55,532 nt of DNA from CBDUMN01 sp965368335. GTDB lineage: Bacteria > Pseudomonadota > Alphaproteobacteria > Rhodospirillales > JAPHRK01. The position numbers and the translations under genes are program-made. Positions 43,609 to 51,862 of this stretch are shown here, piece after piece (position 1 is the first letter of the stretch; each line of letters starts with the position of its first letter). The stretch lies in the NCBI GenBank assembly GCA_965368335.1, contig CBDUMN010000009.1, positions 1 to 55,532 of the forward strand, written 5' to 3'. The notes below the pieces were generated by a model. It searched no databases. It was not told the DNA's origin and saw nothing but the letters and a program-made list of their open reading frames with translations.

Positions 43609-44754
43609 TTAGAAAAGATGTCCGCTGCGGGTTGCTTTGGTTTGCAGGTAAAGCTCGTTGTGCTTGTTGGATGGGAAGGCGTGGGCGACGCGCTCCTTGA
43701 CCGTAACGCCGAACCTGGAGAGGGCTTCGACTTTCAGCGGGTTGTTGGTTAATAGATTGACTGAGTGGATACCCAAAAGCTTGAGCATTTCGGCGGCCGG
43801 AATATAGACTCGTTCGTCGGCGTCGAAACCCAGCTGCTCGTTGGCGTCCAGCGTGTCGAGGCCCTTGTCTTGCAGCTCATAGGCGCGGAGTTTGTTGACC
43901 AGTCCGATGCCCCGGCCTTCCTGGGCCAGATAGAGCAAGACACCGCTTCCCTGGCTGGCGATTTCCTGAATCGCGCCACGGAGCTGATCGCCGCAGTCGC
44001 AGCGCAGAGAGCCGAGCAAGTCGCCGGTAAAACACTCCGAATGCAGGCGGACCAGCGCCGGTTTGTTTCCATCGGGCTTGCCAATAACGATGGCGAGATG
44101 TTCGATGCCGCCGTCCTGGGGCCGAAAAGTAACGATGCGGGTTTCTTCGGAATCGACCAGCGGCACCTTAGCTTCGCTGACCACGGTCAGGGAGCGGGCG
44201 ATGTTCTGCTCATAAGAGAATATGCTGGCCGCCTCAACCACCAAAAGATCGTTGTTTTCCGCCCAGGCGACGGGATAGGCGGCCGCCTTGGGATCGGTCA
44301 GTTCGGCGGCGACCACGGCGGGCAGCATGCGGGCGATTTTGGCAAGGCCGACACCTGCCCCTTCGCAACCGTTGGTGCTCACCGTTTCGGCGCTAAAGCC
44401 CTTATCGAGTTCGTTTCCGGCCAGCGGGTCGACCAGATCGCTGGCCATCCAGGCGGTCAGGCCTTCGCCGTGACGAAGGGCGACTGTTTCGCCATCCAGT
44501 CCTTCAAGGCCCAGAACCTCGGCGCGTTTTCCGGTAATCACCAGAAAAGGGTCGCTACTGGAGAGTTCGCGCAGTCGATCCATAGCTGCGGGCGTTGCGC
44601 CTTCGGCGGCGAGAACCAAAAATGTTGAAGTCGAAGAGCCGCGCACCACGACGATTGCGCCCCGACGCAAGTCGGAAACGGCCCGATCAACGGCGCGGAT
44701 AGCGGTCGGGTCGGGCGGGTTGTGGTTGGCGGTCAAAGACGAACGGTGCGGCAT
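43609..44754 (-). CDS. ribA: GTP cyclohydrolase II with a degenerate RibB-like N-terminal domain
   Basis: 381 residues. The C-terminal half is a full RibA: zinc ligands in RLHSECFTGDLLGSLRCDCG, LYLAQEGRGIGLVNKLRAY, DANEQLGFDADERVY and LTNNPLKVEALSRFGV, committing GTP to riboflavin synthesis. The N-terminal half has the length and layout of DHBP synthase (ALRHGEGLTAWMASDLVDPL, TNGCEGAGVGLAKIARML), but the acidic and His catalytic motifs of RibB are not recognisable, so it is probably catalytically dead. No FMN (RFN) riboswitch is upstream. Confidence 0.9.
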   Translation of the reverse strand: MPHRSSLTANHNPPDPTAIRAVDRAVSDLRRGAIVVVRGSSTSTFLVLAAEGATPAAMDRLRELSSSDPFLVITGKRAEVLGLEGLDGETVALRHGEGLTAWMASDLVDPLAGNELDKGFSAETVSTNGCEGAGVGLAKIARMLPAVVAAELTDPKAAAYPVAWAENNDLLVVEAASIFSYEQNIARSLTVVSEAKVPLVDSEETRIVTFRPQDGGIEHLAIVIGKPDGNKPALVRLHSECFTGDLLGSLRCDCGDQLRGAIQEIASQGSGVLLYLAQEGRGIGLVNKLRAYELQDKGLDTLDANEQLGFDADERVYIPAAEMLKLLGIHSVNLLTNNPLKVEALSRFGVTVKERVAHAFPSNKHNELYLQTKATRSGHLF

Positions 44755-44970
44755 GCTCTTCTCTTGCGTTGGCGCGGAGATAGGTTGTTAGCGCGAATCA
44801 GGTTGCTAATAAAGCACTTCTTGCTGATCGAGCCTTCTCTGAACCTGATATATTCCCGCCAACGGAAATGTGAACCATATGTGATAGGCGTGGGCCTTAC
44901 TTTCCCGATCTGATATAGTACAACTGGAAGAGAGGGTGGCCGTTCGGCCTTGAAAAGATTTGAGAAATTC
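44755..44970 (-). promoter_or_regulatory. ribA upstream region with an inverted repeat
   Basis: Non-coding. ATCAGGTT (44797-44804) and AACCTGAT (44842-44849) form a perfect 8-bp inverted repeat around a 37-base centre, 43-95 bases before the ribA ATG. It could fold in the ribA leader or bind a regulator. No clear promoter boxes. Confidence 0.3.
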
Positions 44971-44974
44971 CAAT

Positions 44975-45094
44975 TAGGGTCAGGACTCATTAATCTGATG
45001 CAATTCTGTTCATTCTATTTAGTCGAGGGCAAGGAGGAAGGGCGCAGAATGGATCAAATTAATGGGTCCTGACCCTAGTGGCTCCTGACCCTAA
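44975..45094. repeat. REP/MITE-like element with about 35-bp imperfect terminal inverted repeats
   Basis: The left end begins TAGGGTCAGGACTCATTAAT at 44975 and the right end is its near complement, ATTAATGGGTCCTGACCCTA, finishing at 45077; complementarity continues inward to the CAGAAT/ATTCTG region. The core is about 100 bp and contains no ORF. A further partial unit, GGCTCCTGACCCTAA, follows at 45080-45094. The core palindrome matches the solo repeat at 48-65. This looks like a non-autonomous element of the sort linked to REP-associated (RAYT/IS200-like) transposases; no transposase is in the window. Confidence 0.75.
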
Positions 45095-45133
45095 AGGGTT
45101 CACGGTTTATTTTTTTAAAGGACAGGTGAAACC

Positions 45134-45823
45134 ATGACGACGGGCAAGCGTATTCTTCTGGTTGACGACGATGACGACCTGCGGCAGATGCTCGACGAGC
45201 AGCTCCAACTGCACGAGGAATTCACCACCGATATGGCCGCGACCGGTGCGGCGGCGTTGGAAACCATCAAGAAAGAATATTACGACGTTATCCTGCTCGA
45301 TGTGGGCTTGCCCGACATGGATGGGCGAGATGTTTGCCGCCTGATGCGACGCAATGGGGTTAAGTCGCCGATCATTATGCTGACCGGAGCCGACACCGAC
45401 GCCGATACCATTTTGGGGCTCGACGCCGGGGCCAACGACTACATCACCAAACCGTTTCGTCTGGGCGTTCTGATGGCTCGTTTACGCGCCCATATTCGCC
45501 AGCATGAGCAAAGTGAAGATGCGGTTTTCAATATTGGTCCCTACACCTTCCAGCCCGCCGCCAAGTTGCTGCTCGATACGGCGACCAACAAGAAAGTGCG
45601 CCTGACCGATAAGGAAACCGCCATTTTGAAGTATCTCTATCGGGCGGGGGATAAGGTGATCAGCCGCGATGTGCTGCTTGACGAGGTTTGGGGATACAAT
45701 GCAGGCGTGACGACCCATACGCTGGAAACCCATGTTTACCGGCTGCGCCAGAAAATTGAGATCGATCCGTCGAATGCGTCCATTTTGGTAACAGAGACCG
45801 GCGGGTACCGCCTCGTGCCATAG
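45134..45823 (+). CDS. OmpR-family response regulator (orphan)
   Basis: 229 residues. Receiver domain with acidic pocket LLVDDDDDLRQML, phosphoacceptor Asp56 in DVILLDVGLPDMDG, MLTGADTDADTI and the conserved Lys in ANDYITKPF. The C-terminal winged helix shows LTDKETAILKYLYRAGDKVI and VTTHTLETHVYRLRQKIEID. No histidine kinase is adjacent; the next gene is an adenylate cyclase in the same direction (78-base gap), which might be a functional partner. Ribosome-binding site AAAGGACAGG precedes the ATG. The REP/MITE-like element lies just upstream and may influence its promoter. Confidence 0.93.
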   Translation: MTTGKRILLVDDDDDLRQMLDEQLQLHEEFTTDMAATGAAALETIKKEYYDVILLDVGLPDMDGRDVCRLMRRNGVKSPIIMLTGADTDADTILGLDAGANDYITKPFRLGVLMARLRAHIRQHEQSEDAVFNIGPYTFQPAAKLLLDTATNKKVRLTDKETAILKYLYRAGDKVISRDVLLDEVWGYNAGVTTHTLETHVYRLRQKIEIDPSNASILVTETGGYRLVP

Positions 45824-45901
45824 GCTCATCACTTCGTGATCCGGCCTGAAGCGTCAATCCGCCGCTAATCCGATCACACTCTAATAAAGCGGGGAAAAAT
45901 C

Positions 45902-47260
45902 ATGCCACCGCCCTTTCTTCGCCGCCTTATCGGCCATTGTGACGACGCTCCCTCGCAGCGGTTGCTCGAATCCATCCGGCGGGAGCAAGACGATAGCGAA
46001 AAACTGGTGGGCTGGATTCAGCTGGGTGTGGTCACCGTTTTCGGCGTCCTTTATTTCATCTCGCCCAAGACCTTTACCCCCGATGCGGCCTTCCGCCCGG
46101 TTCCCTGGGTGCTGTCGGCTTATCTGAGTTTTACCTTACTGCGCCTCTGGCTCAGCTACCGCAACCCCTTGCCCGGTTGGTTCGTCACCCTTTCCATTGT
46201 CGCCGATATCGCCTTGTTGATGGGGACCATCTGGAGTTTTCATATCCAGTATATGCAGCCCGCCTCTTTCTACCTGAAGGCCCCGACGGTTCTCTATATC
46301 TTTATTTTCGTCGCTTTGAGGGCGCTGCGTTTCGAGGCGCGCTACATCTTGATCGCCGGTTCCGTGGCGGCTCTCGGCTGGATTTTGATGGTTCTTTACG
46401 TGGTCACGGTGAATGCCGAAGACACCATGATCACCCGGAATTATGTGGAGTACCTAACCTCCAACTCGGTGCTGATCGGAGCCGAGTTCGACAAGGTGGT
46501 TTCGATCCTCATGGTCACGGTGATCCTCGCCGTGGCGGTTACGCGGGCGCGGGGGTTGCTGATTTCCTCGGTTCGTGAGACGGCGGCGGCGCGGTCGTTG
46601 TCGCGGTTTTTCGCGCCCAAGGTTGCCGAGCGGATCGCCGGGTCGGAAGCGGAGGCCGGGGCAGGCCACGCGACGGCCCGTGAGGCGGCGATCATGATGC
46701 TCGATATTCGTGGCTTTACGCCTCTCTCGGCAACCTTGCCGCCCCAAGAGGTTATCGCCCTTTTGACCGACTATCAGGCCCAGGTCGTGCCGCTCATTCG
46801 CTCGCATGACGGGGTGGTCGATAAGTTCTTGGGCGATGGCGTTCTCGCCTCGTTCGGGGCGGTAGATGACAGCGAGACCTATGCGGCCAATGCCCTAAAG
46901 GCGCTTGACGCCATTTTAGAGAAGGTCGATGCCTGGAATACCGAGCGACGGGTCAATGGGCTTCATTCGGTGGTGATCAATGGGGCGGTGACCAGCGGTT
47001 CCATCGTTTTCGGAATTATCGGCGATAGCGAACGGCTCGAATACACGGTGCTCGGCGATCCAGTCAATCTGGCGGCAAAGCTCGAAAAGCAAACCAAGGT
47101 GGAAAAAACCCCCGCCCTGGCCTCGGCTGAAATTATGGATTTGGCTGAGGCGCAGGGCTATGAAGGCAAGCGCCGCTGGGAATATCGCAAGGCGCGCAAC
47201 GTCGCCGGTGTCGAAGGCCCGGTCGATCTCTATGTTAAGCCGAGCACTACCGGGGCGTGA
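45902..47260 (+). CDS. Membrane-anchored class III adenylate/guanylate cyclase
   Basis: 452 residues. About six transmembrane helices occupy residues 38-225 (for example LGVVTVFGVLYFISP, LSIVADIALLMGTIWSF, LILIAGSV-type segments), followed by a class III cyclase domain: first metal Asp in IMMLDIRGFTPLSATL, second in VVDKFLGDGVLASFGAV, and YTVLGDPVNLAAKLEKQTKV containing the transition-state-stabilising region. The membrane part may sense a signal. Its 3' end overlaps the convergent xth gene by 31 bases. Confidence 0.9.
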   Translation: MPPPFLRRLIGHCDDAPSQRLLESIRREQDDSEKLVGWIQLGVVTVFGVLYFISPKTFTPDAAFRPVPWVLSAYLSFTLLRLWLSYRNPLPGWFVTLSIVADIALLMGTIWSFHIQYMQPASFYLKAPTVLYIFIFVALRALRFEARYILIAGSVAALGWILMVLYVVTVNAEDTMITRNYVEYLTSNSVLIGAEFDKVVSILMVTVILAVAVTRARGLLISSVRETAAARSLSRFFAPKVAERIAGSEAEAGAGHATAREAAIMMLDIRGFTPLSATLPPQEVIALLTDYQAQVVPLIRSHDGVVDKFLGDGVLASFGAVDDSETYAANALKALDAILEKVDAWNTERRVNGLHSVVINGAVTSGSIVFGIIGDSERLEYTVLGDPVNLAAKLEKQTKVEKTPALASAEIMDLAEAQGYEGKRRWEYRKARNVAGVEGPVDLYVKPSTTGA

Positions 47261-48024
47261 TCGGAGGGTTTTTCCCAGAAGCGTACGTCCCGGTGAACTT
47301 CCATTGACGCCAGATGGCCTTTAAGCGCCGGAGAGACCCAGATGTGATCGAGCCTACGGCCCTTGTCGTCTTCGGGCCAGTTGCGATTGCGATAGCTCCA
47401 CCAGGTAAATATCTTTTCTTCCGGCGGTACGAACCGGCGCATGACGTCGACCCAGCCCCCGTCCGCCATCACCCTGTTTAACCTTTCGCGTTCGATGGGC
47501 GTATGGGTGATGACCCGGTTGAGTTTTTTGTGGTCCCAGACGTCGGTTTCCAGGGGTGCGACGTTCAGGTCGCCAAGCAATATGCGTTTGCCGCCGTCTT
47601 TGGCGACGCTTTTCCCCCAGGCGGCCATTTCGTCGAGAAACTGAAGCTTATGGGCGAACTTGGGGTTCTTCTCCGCATCGGGCAGATCGCCGCCGGCCGG
47701 AACGTAAAAGTCGTGTAGCTCGATCCCGCCGGGCAGCAGGACGGACAGGTGGCGACAATCCTCTCGCCCACACCAGGACGCGCTGACTATATTATTGAGC
47801 GGCGCCTTCGAAAGCACGGCGACGCCATTATAGCTTTTCATGCCCCGCACGGCCCTGTGCGGATAACCAAGGGCCTCAATCTCAAGGTGGGGAAACAACT
47901 CATCGACCACCTTGGTTTCCTGCAGGCAAATGACATCCGGCCCGACGCTTTCGACGAAGCGTTTGAGATGATCCATTCGGGAGCGGATGGACTTGACGTT
48001 CCAGGTGGCGATAGTCCGGGTCAT
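47230..48024 (-). CDS. xth: Exodeoxyribonuclease III
   Basis: AP endonuclease and 3'-5' exonuclease for base-excision repair. 264 residues from the ATG at 48024 (MTRTIATWNVKSIRSRMDHL); a longer frame to 48057 would run into a terminator hairpin. Motifs: VICLQETKVVDELFP (metal Glu), HDFYVPAGGDLPDAEKNP, ILLGDLNVAPLETDVWD, and the C-terminal RLDHIWVSP ... KPSDHAPVVLGL with catalytic Asp/His. The 3' end overlaps the cyclase gene in antisense. Confidence 0.95.
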   Translation of the reverse strand: MTRTIATWNVKSIRSRMDHLKRFVESVGPDVICLQETKVVDELFPHLEIEALGYPHRAVRGMKSYNGVAVLSKAPLNNIVSASWCGREDCRHLSVLLPGGIELHDFYVPAGGDLPDAEKNPKFAHKLQFLDEMAAWGKSVAKDGGKRILLGDLNVAPLETDVWDHKKLNRVITHTPIERERLNRVMADGGWVDVMRRFVPPEEKIFTWWSYRNRNWPEDDKGRRLDHIWVSPALKGHLASMEVHRDVRFWEKPSDHAPVVLGLT

Positions 48025-48049
48025 GATTCTTGATAGCAGGCGTTTGGCC

Positions 48050-48216
48050 CCAAACAAAAAGAAAACGCCCGGCTCTCAAGGGGGGAAGAGGGACGCCGGG
48101 CGCTTAATAGTGTCGTCTGTCGTCTAGGCGAAAAGCAGGAAAGGGGGGGAGGGGCTGCTTTTCACAAAATCTGCCGCGGCCGGGTAGGGGGGGAAGCGCG
48201 CAACAAATCTACGACG
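48050..48216 (-). ncRNA. Candidate small RNA with two C-rich stem-loops, ending in a terminator
   Basis: On the minus strand, GAAAAGCAG/CTGCTTTTC (48130-48138 and 48154-48162) closes a 15-base loop CCCCTCCCCCCTTTC, and CGCCCGGC/GCCGGGCG (48066-48073 and 48095-48102) closes a 21-base loop containing CTTCCCCCCTTG. The second stem is followed by TTTTCTTTTTG, so it is a strong Rho-independent terminator. C-rich loops are the hallmark of alphaproteobacterial anti-Shine-Dalgarno sRNAs such as the CcsR (cuckoo) group. Upstream, CTTG (48247-48250) and CCATCT (48223-48228) are spaced like a sigma-32 promoter, which would start the RNA near 48216. The transcript could instead be the lolA 3' UTR. Confidence 0.5.
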
Positions 48217-48250
48217 CTCCTTAGATGGAACGCCCTGGCCTGGAGACAAG

Positions 48251-48293
48251 ACATGTGCATGCAGGTCTGCCATGCACATGTCGCATGGCAGAC
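48251..48293 (-). other. Two overlapping, mutually exclusive hairpins after lolA
   Basis: ACATGTGCATG/CATGCACATGT (11 bp; 48251-48261 with 48271-48281) and GTCTGCCATG/CATGGCAGAC (10 bp; 48265-48274 with 48284-48293) share bases 48271-48274, so both cannot form at once. They begin six bases after the lolA stop. Neither is followed by a U-tract. They may be mRNA 3'-end protectors, a switch, or nested repeats. Confidence 0.55.
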
Positions 48294-48298
48294 GCAGT

Positions 48299-48949
48299 TT
48301 AGGGTTTTTGCTGCTTGATGGTTGCGATGTCGTTCAGAACAAACAGGTCTTTGGCCAGCGGCAGATTGAATTTGGGATTGACCAGCGTTACGTCGGTGAC
48401 CACCCCTTGCGCATCGGTGACCGACCATTGGTGGAGTTTCAGAGGGTCGGTTTTAAAGCTGATGGTCATTTTGCCTTCTTCGCCCTCACCGGTGGCGATC
48501 AGGGTGAGGCTGATGAAGCGCCCCTGGTGGGCAAACCCGGTGATAATGATGTCCTTGTCGAACGAAATTTTTTCATCCACCAGAAAATCGGCGGGGGTTG
48601 AGGACAGCAGGGTATGGCTGACCTGCTCCAGTTCCAGATCGTAGTAGCCGAGCCACCAGCCATCGGCGATCATCAGGACGGGGATCGGCGGATCGTATTC
48701 GAACCGCATGCGACCGGGTTTTTTAAGGAAGACATTGCCTTCGGCGACGGCCCCGGTTGAAGAGGCTTGGGCAAAACGCGCCTTGACCGATTTAAGGCCG
48801 TTGAGATAGGTCTCGATTTTCTTAACCCAGGTCTTTTCTTCCGCAGTCAGGGGGGCGGGCTGAAACTCATCGGCCAAGGTGGGGCCGTTAAGGGCAAGGA
48901 CCAGGAGGGCGGTCAGAGCGAAAAGGGATTGTCTTAAAATTCCGGGCAT
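48299..48949 (-). CDS. lolA: Outer-membrane lipoprotein carrier protein LolA-type
   Basis: 216 residues from the ATG at 48949 with a Sec signal peptide (ILRQSLFALTALLVLALNGP, cleavage near TLADE). An upstream in-frame ATG at 49006 would bury the signal, so I prefer 48949. The mature part has the LolA concave beta-sheet pattern: VKKIETYLNGLKSVKARFAQ, GNVFLKKPGRMRFEYDPPIP and VLMIADGWWLGYYDLELEQV, where these aromatic residues line the lipid cavity. Carries lipoproteins across the periplasm from LolCDE to LolB. Followed by the hairpin cluster at 48.05-48.30 kb. Confidence 0.92.
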   Translation of the reverse strand: MPGILRQSLFALTALLVLALNGPTLADEFQPAPLTAEEKTWVKKIETYLNGLKSVKARFAQASSTGAVAEGNVFLKKPGRMRFEYDPPIPVLMIADGWWLGYYDLELEQVSHTLLSSTPADFLVDEKISFDKDIIITGFAHQGRFISLTLIATGEGEEGKMTISFKTDPLKLHQWSVTDAQGVVTDVTLVNPKFNLPLAKDLFVLNDIATIKQQKP

Positions 48950-49030
48950 GGCTGTCTCTCGTTTGCCGATGGCGCGACCATACCCCATGAGTGTCGGCAA
49001 GGCCATCCCGGTTTGGGTGGCTTCCGTCGC

Positions 49031-49138
49031 TTAGCGGGTTACTTCGGCGGTCGGTTTGGCTTCCGGTGCATTGCTCGCCGTAGCGAGGGCGGCGCCAAAC
49101 AGGCATAGACTTAAGATAACGACGGCAAAAGTTCTCAT
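49031..49138 (-). CDS. 35-residue putative exported peptide
   Basis: A tiny ORF between ftsK and lolA. It reads MRTFAVVILSLCLFGAALAT and then a polar 15-residue tail ending VTR. A GAGGA ribosome-binding site is five bases before the ATG. The first 20 residues resemble a Sec signal peptide with an ALA-type cleavage site, leaving a mature peptide of about 15 residues, or the whole could be a single-span membrane peptide. No family recognised. Good start signals are the main support. Confidence 0.5.
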   Translation of the reverse strand: MRTFAVVILSLCLFGAALATASNAPEAKPTAEVTR

Positions 49139-49298
49139 CGGGTCCTCAGGGTTTTAATCTTTTGATTTAGCAGACGAAATAACGGTTTCACGGGTATCCT
49201 GTCAAAGCATTTTGCTGAAAAAAAGGCGGTTCCAATTATTCCTTAAAAACACTTCCGGGTTTTTCAACCGACAGGGTGCAAAACCGCCGCAAAAAGAA

Positions 49299-51719
49299 CT
49301 AGTGACTACCAACCAGCACCTCCCGTTTACCGACCCGGTTGGCTTTGCTGACCACCCCTTCGGCTTCCATGCGCTCAATAATCCGGGCGGCCCGGTTGTA
49401 GCCGATTTGCAGGTGCCGCTGGATGAAACTGGTTGAGGCCTTGCCTTCTCGGGCGACCAGGGCGACCGCCTCGTCGTAGAGAGCGTCTTCCTTGCTTGCC
49501 TTGTTGCCGCCGGGATCGTCCATACCGAGAATGGGCGGTGCGTCGTCGGCCTCTTCGGTGACGCTTTCAATATAGCTGGGCTGAGCTTTCGCCTTGAGAT
49601 CGGCGACCACCCGCTCGACCTCATTGTCCGACACGAAAGGACCGTGAACCCGCGAGATGCGCCCGCCGCCGGCCATGTAGAGCATGTCGCCTTGGCCGAG
49701 CAGTTGTTCCGCGCCCTGTTCGCCCAAAATGGTGCGGCTGTCGATTTTGGAGGTGACCTGGAAGCTGATGCGGGTTGGGAAGTTGGCCTTGATGGTGCCG
49801 GTGATGACGTCCACCGAGGGGCGCTGGGTCGCCATGATCAAATGAATGCCCGCCGCCCGCGCCATCTGAGCCAAGCGCTGGATGGCCGCTTCGATATCCT
49901 TGCCTGCGACCAGCATGAGATCGGCCATTTCATCGACCACCACCACAATGAAGGGCAGTGGATCGAGGCACAGCGGCTGGTCTTCGAAAACCGGTTTGCC
50001 TTCTTCGTCGAAACCTGTTTGGACGGTGCGTGAAAGGGTTTCACCTTTCTTGCGGGCCTTGGTCAGCCGCTCGTTGTAGCCTTCGATATTGCGTACGCCG
50101 AGCTGCGCCATGGCGCGATAGCGGTCTTCCATCTCGCGGACCACCCACTTGAGCGCCACCACGGCCTTGCCGGGGTCGGTCACCACGGGGGCGAGCAGAT
50201 GGGGAATGCCGTCGTAGACGGACAATTCGAGCATCTTGGGATCGACCATGATGAACTTGCACTGCTCGGGCGTCATTCGGTAGAGCAGGCTGAGGATCAT
50301 GGTATTGACGGCGACCGACTTGCCCGAACCGGTGGTCCCGGCGATCAGCAGGTGCGGCATGCGGGTCAGGTCGGCCAGCACCGGCGCCCCGCCGATATCC
50401 TTGCCGAGGGCCAGATTAAGTTTGCCGCCGGATTTCTCATAGGTTCGGGTTTCCAGCAATTCGCGCAGATGAACCATTTCTCGGGTGCTGTTGGGCAGCT
50501 CGATACCGATGACGTTTTGTCCCGGAATGACGGCGACGCGCACCGAGATGGCGCTCATGGAGCGGGCGATATCGTCCGACAGGCTGATGACGCGTGATGT
50601 CTTGGTGCCGGGGGCGGGTTCGAATTCGTAAAGGGTGACGACGGGACCGGGGCGGACCTTGATGATCCGGCCCTTAACGCTGAAGTCCTGGAGGACCGAT
50701 TCCAGCAGCCGGGCGTTTTGTTCCAAAGCGTCGGCGCTCACCTCGTCGCCACGGGCCATGGCGTCGGCAGGGGTCAGTAGATCGAGCGGCGGCAGCTGGA
50801 AACCCTCGTCGCTGGCGAAGGAGAAAGTATGTTGCTGTTCGGCCTCGGCCCGTGTGCTGCGTTTGGTTTTGGTCGTGCGTTTCTCGACCAGCCCCGATGA
50901 GCCGGACGGTTTCTTGCGCGGCGTTTTGCGGGGGGTATCGGCGCGGCGGGCGGCTAATGCGTCAGTGACGGGGCTGTCATTGTCCATATCGTCGTCGTCA
51001 TCCCGGCCGAGCGGCGGATTGAAGCGGCCCATTTCCGGAGCGGCGGCGTGGATGGCTTTAAGAGCCGCGCGGGCCCCATGGGCCGTTCCGGCAAGGGCGG
51101 CGCCCATGCCGCGCCATTCTCTCAAGGCCAGGCCGCAGGCGAAGAACAGAATGCCAAGGGCGAAAAGGAAACAAAGCGCCGCCACGCCATAGTCCAGACC
51201 CTGGCCGAGCGCCGTCGTGGTCTGTTCGGCGAGCAGGCCGGAAAACGAGCCGGTTACCTTGCTAAAAAGCACTGCGCCGGTCACACCGCCCAAGCCGCTA
51301 TGGAGGGGCCAGGTTTCAGGTGTCGGGATAACGCCGAAGCTCATGGCAAGGAGGAAACAGCCGACGAACAGGGCGAGCGTACGGAGCCAAAGATGGCCGA
51401 CAGTACGCTTTTCAAACAGCCGCCAACCCCAAACGCCGAGAACGAAAGCCGGTAAAACCCCTGCCAAGCCAAAGGACTGCAACAGAAAATCGGCGGCGTA
51501 TGCGCCCGGCAGGCCAAGCATGTTGCCGACCGTTTCAGGCAGACTGGCCGTGTTGAGCGAAGGATCGGAGGCGCTGAAAGTCAGCAGTGAAACCAAGAGG
51601 GCGACGCTGAGCAGAAACAGGCCGAGCCCGAGAAACTCTTTGGCTCGGCGCGCCAGAAATTCGCTTGCGCCTGCCGGGAGAATGGGATCGCTCCCTGGGT
51701 TCTGCGTGGTCCGTGCCAT
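49299..51719 (-). CDS. ftsK: DNA translocase FtsK
   Basis: Septal DNA pump that clears and aligns the chromosome terminus for XerCD. 806 residues: N-terminal four membrane helices (residues about 25-195, e.g. FLGLGLFLLSVALLVSLLTF), a Pro/Arg/Lys-rich linker of moderate length, then the motor with HLLIAGTTGSGKSVAVNTMI (Walker A), PFIVVVVDEMADLMLVAG (Walker B) and MATQRPSVDVITG. The C-terminal gamma domain with SFIQRHLQIGYNRAARIIER recognises KOPS. Full length. Confidence 0.97.
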   Translation of the reverse strand: MARTTQNPGSDPILPAGASEFLARRAKEFLGLGLFLLSVALLVSLLTFSASDPSLNTASLPETVGNMLGLPGAYAADFLLQSFGLAGVLPAFVLGVWGWRLFEKRTVGHLWLRTLALFVGCFLLAMSFGVIPTPETWPLHSGLGGVTGAVLFSKVTGSFSGLLAEQTTTALGQGLDYGVAALCFLFALGILFFACGLALREWRGMGAALAGTAHGARAALKAIHAAAPEMGRFNPPLGRDDDDDMDNDSPVTDALAARRADTPRKTPRKKPSGSSGLVEKRTTKTKRSTRAEAEQQHTFSFASDEGFQLPPLDLLTPADAMARGDEVSADALEQNARLLESVLQDFSVKGRIIKVRPGPVVTLYEFEPAPGTKTSRVISLSDDIARSMSAISVRVAVIPGQNVIGIELPNSTREMVHLRELLETRTYEKSGGKLNLALGKDIGGAPVLADLTRMPHLLIAGTTGSGKSVAVNTMILSLLYRMTPEQCKFIMVDPKMLELSVYDGIPHLLAPVVTDPGKAVVALKWVVREMEDRYRAMAQLGVRNIEGYNERLTKARKKGETLSRTVQTGFDEEGKPVFEDQPLCLDPLPFIVVVVDEMADLMLVAGKDIEAAIQRLAQMARAAGIHLIMATQRPSVDVITGTIKANFPTRISFQVTSKIDSRTILGEQGAEQLLGQGDMLYMAGGGRISRVHGPFVSDNEVERVVADLKAKAQPSYIESVTEEADDAPPILGMDDPGGNKASKEDALYDEAVALVAREGKASTSFIQRHLQIGYNRAARIIERMEAEGVVSKANRVGKREVLVGSH

Positions 51720-51862
51720 GGTTAACTTCCCCTTGCCCGCAAAAGGCTCCCCGTTTCCGGCGCGCTAAGTCGTACCGCGACCGGAACAAAAAACTATCCA
51801 GCATAGATTTTTACCGGGAGAGGGTTACCAACGCCTTAACGCAAGAGTTAAGACAAACGGCT

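Noticed and set aside
44755..44970. FMN riboswitch before ribA
   Set aside because: The conserved RFN blocks are not present; only an 8-bp inverted repeat is visible.
48162..48428. 88-residue minus-strand frame across the lolA end and hairpin cluster
   Set aside because: Mostly out of frame with lolA and Arg-rich; the region is better explained by RNA structures. A TTG-initiated short tail near 48200 after AAGGAG was considered but is too weak.
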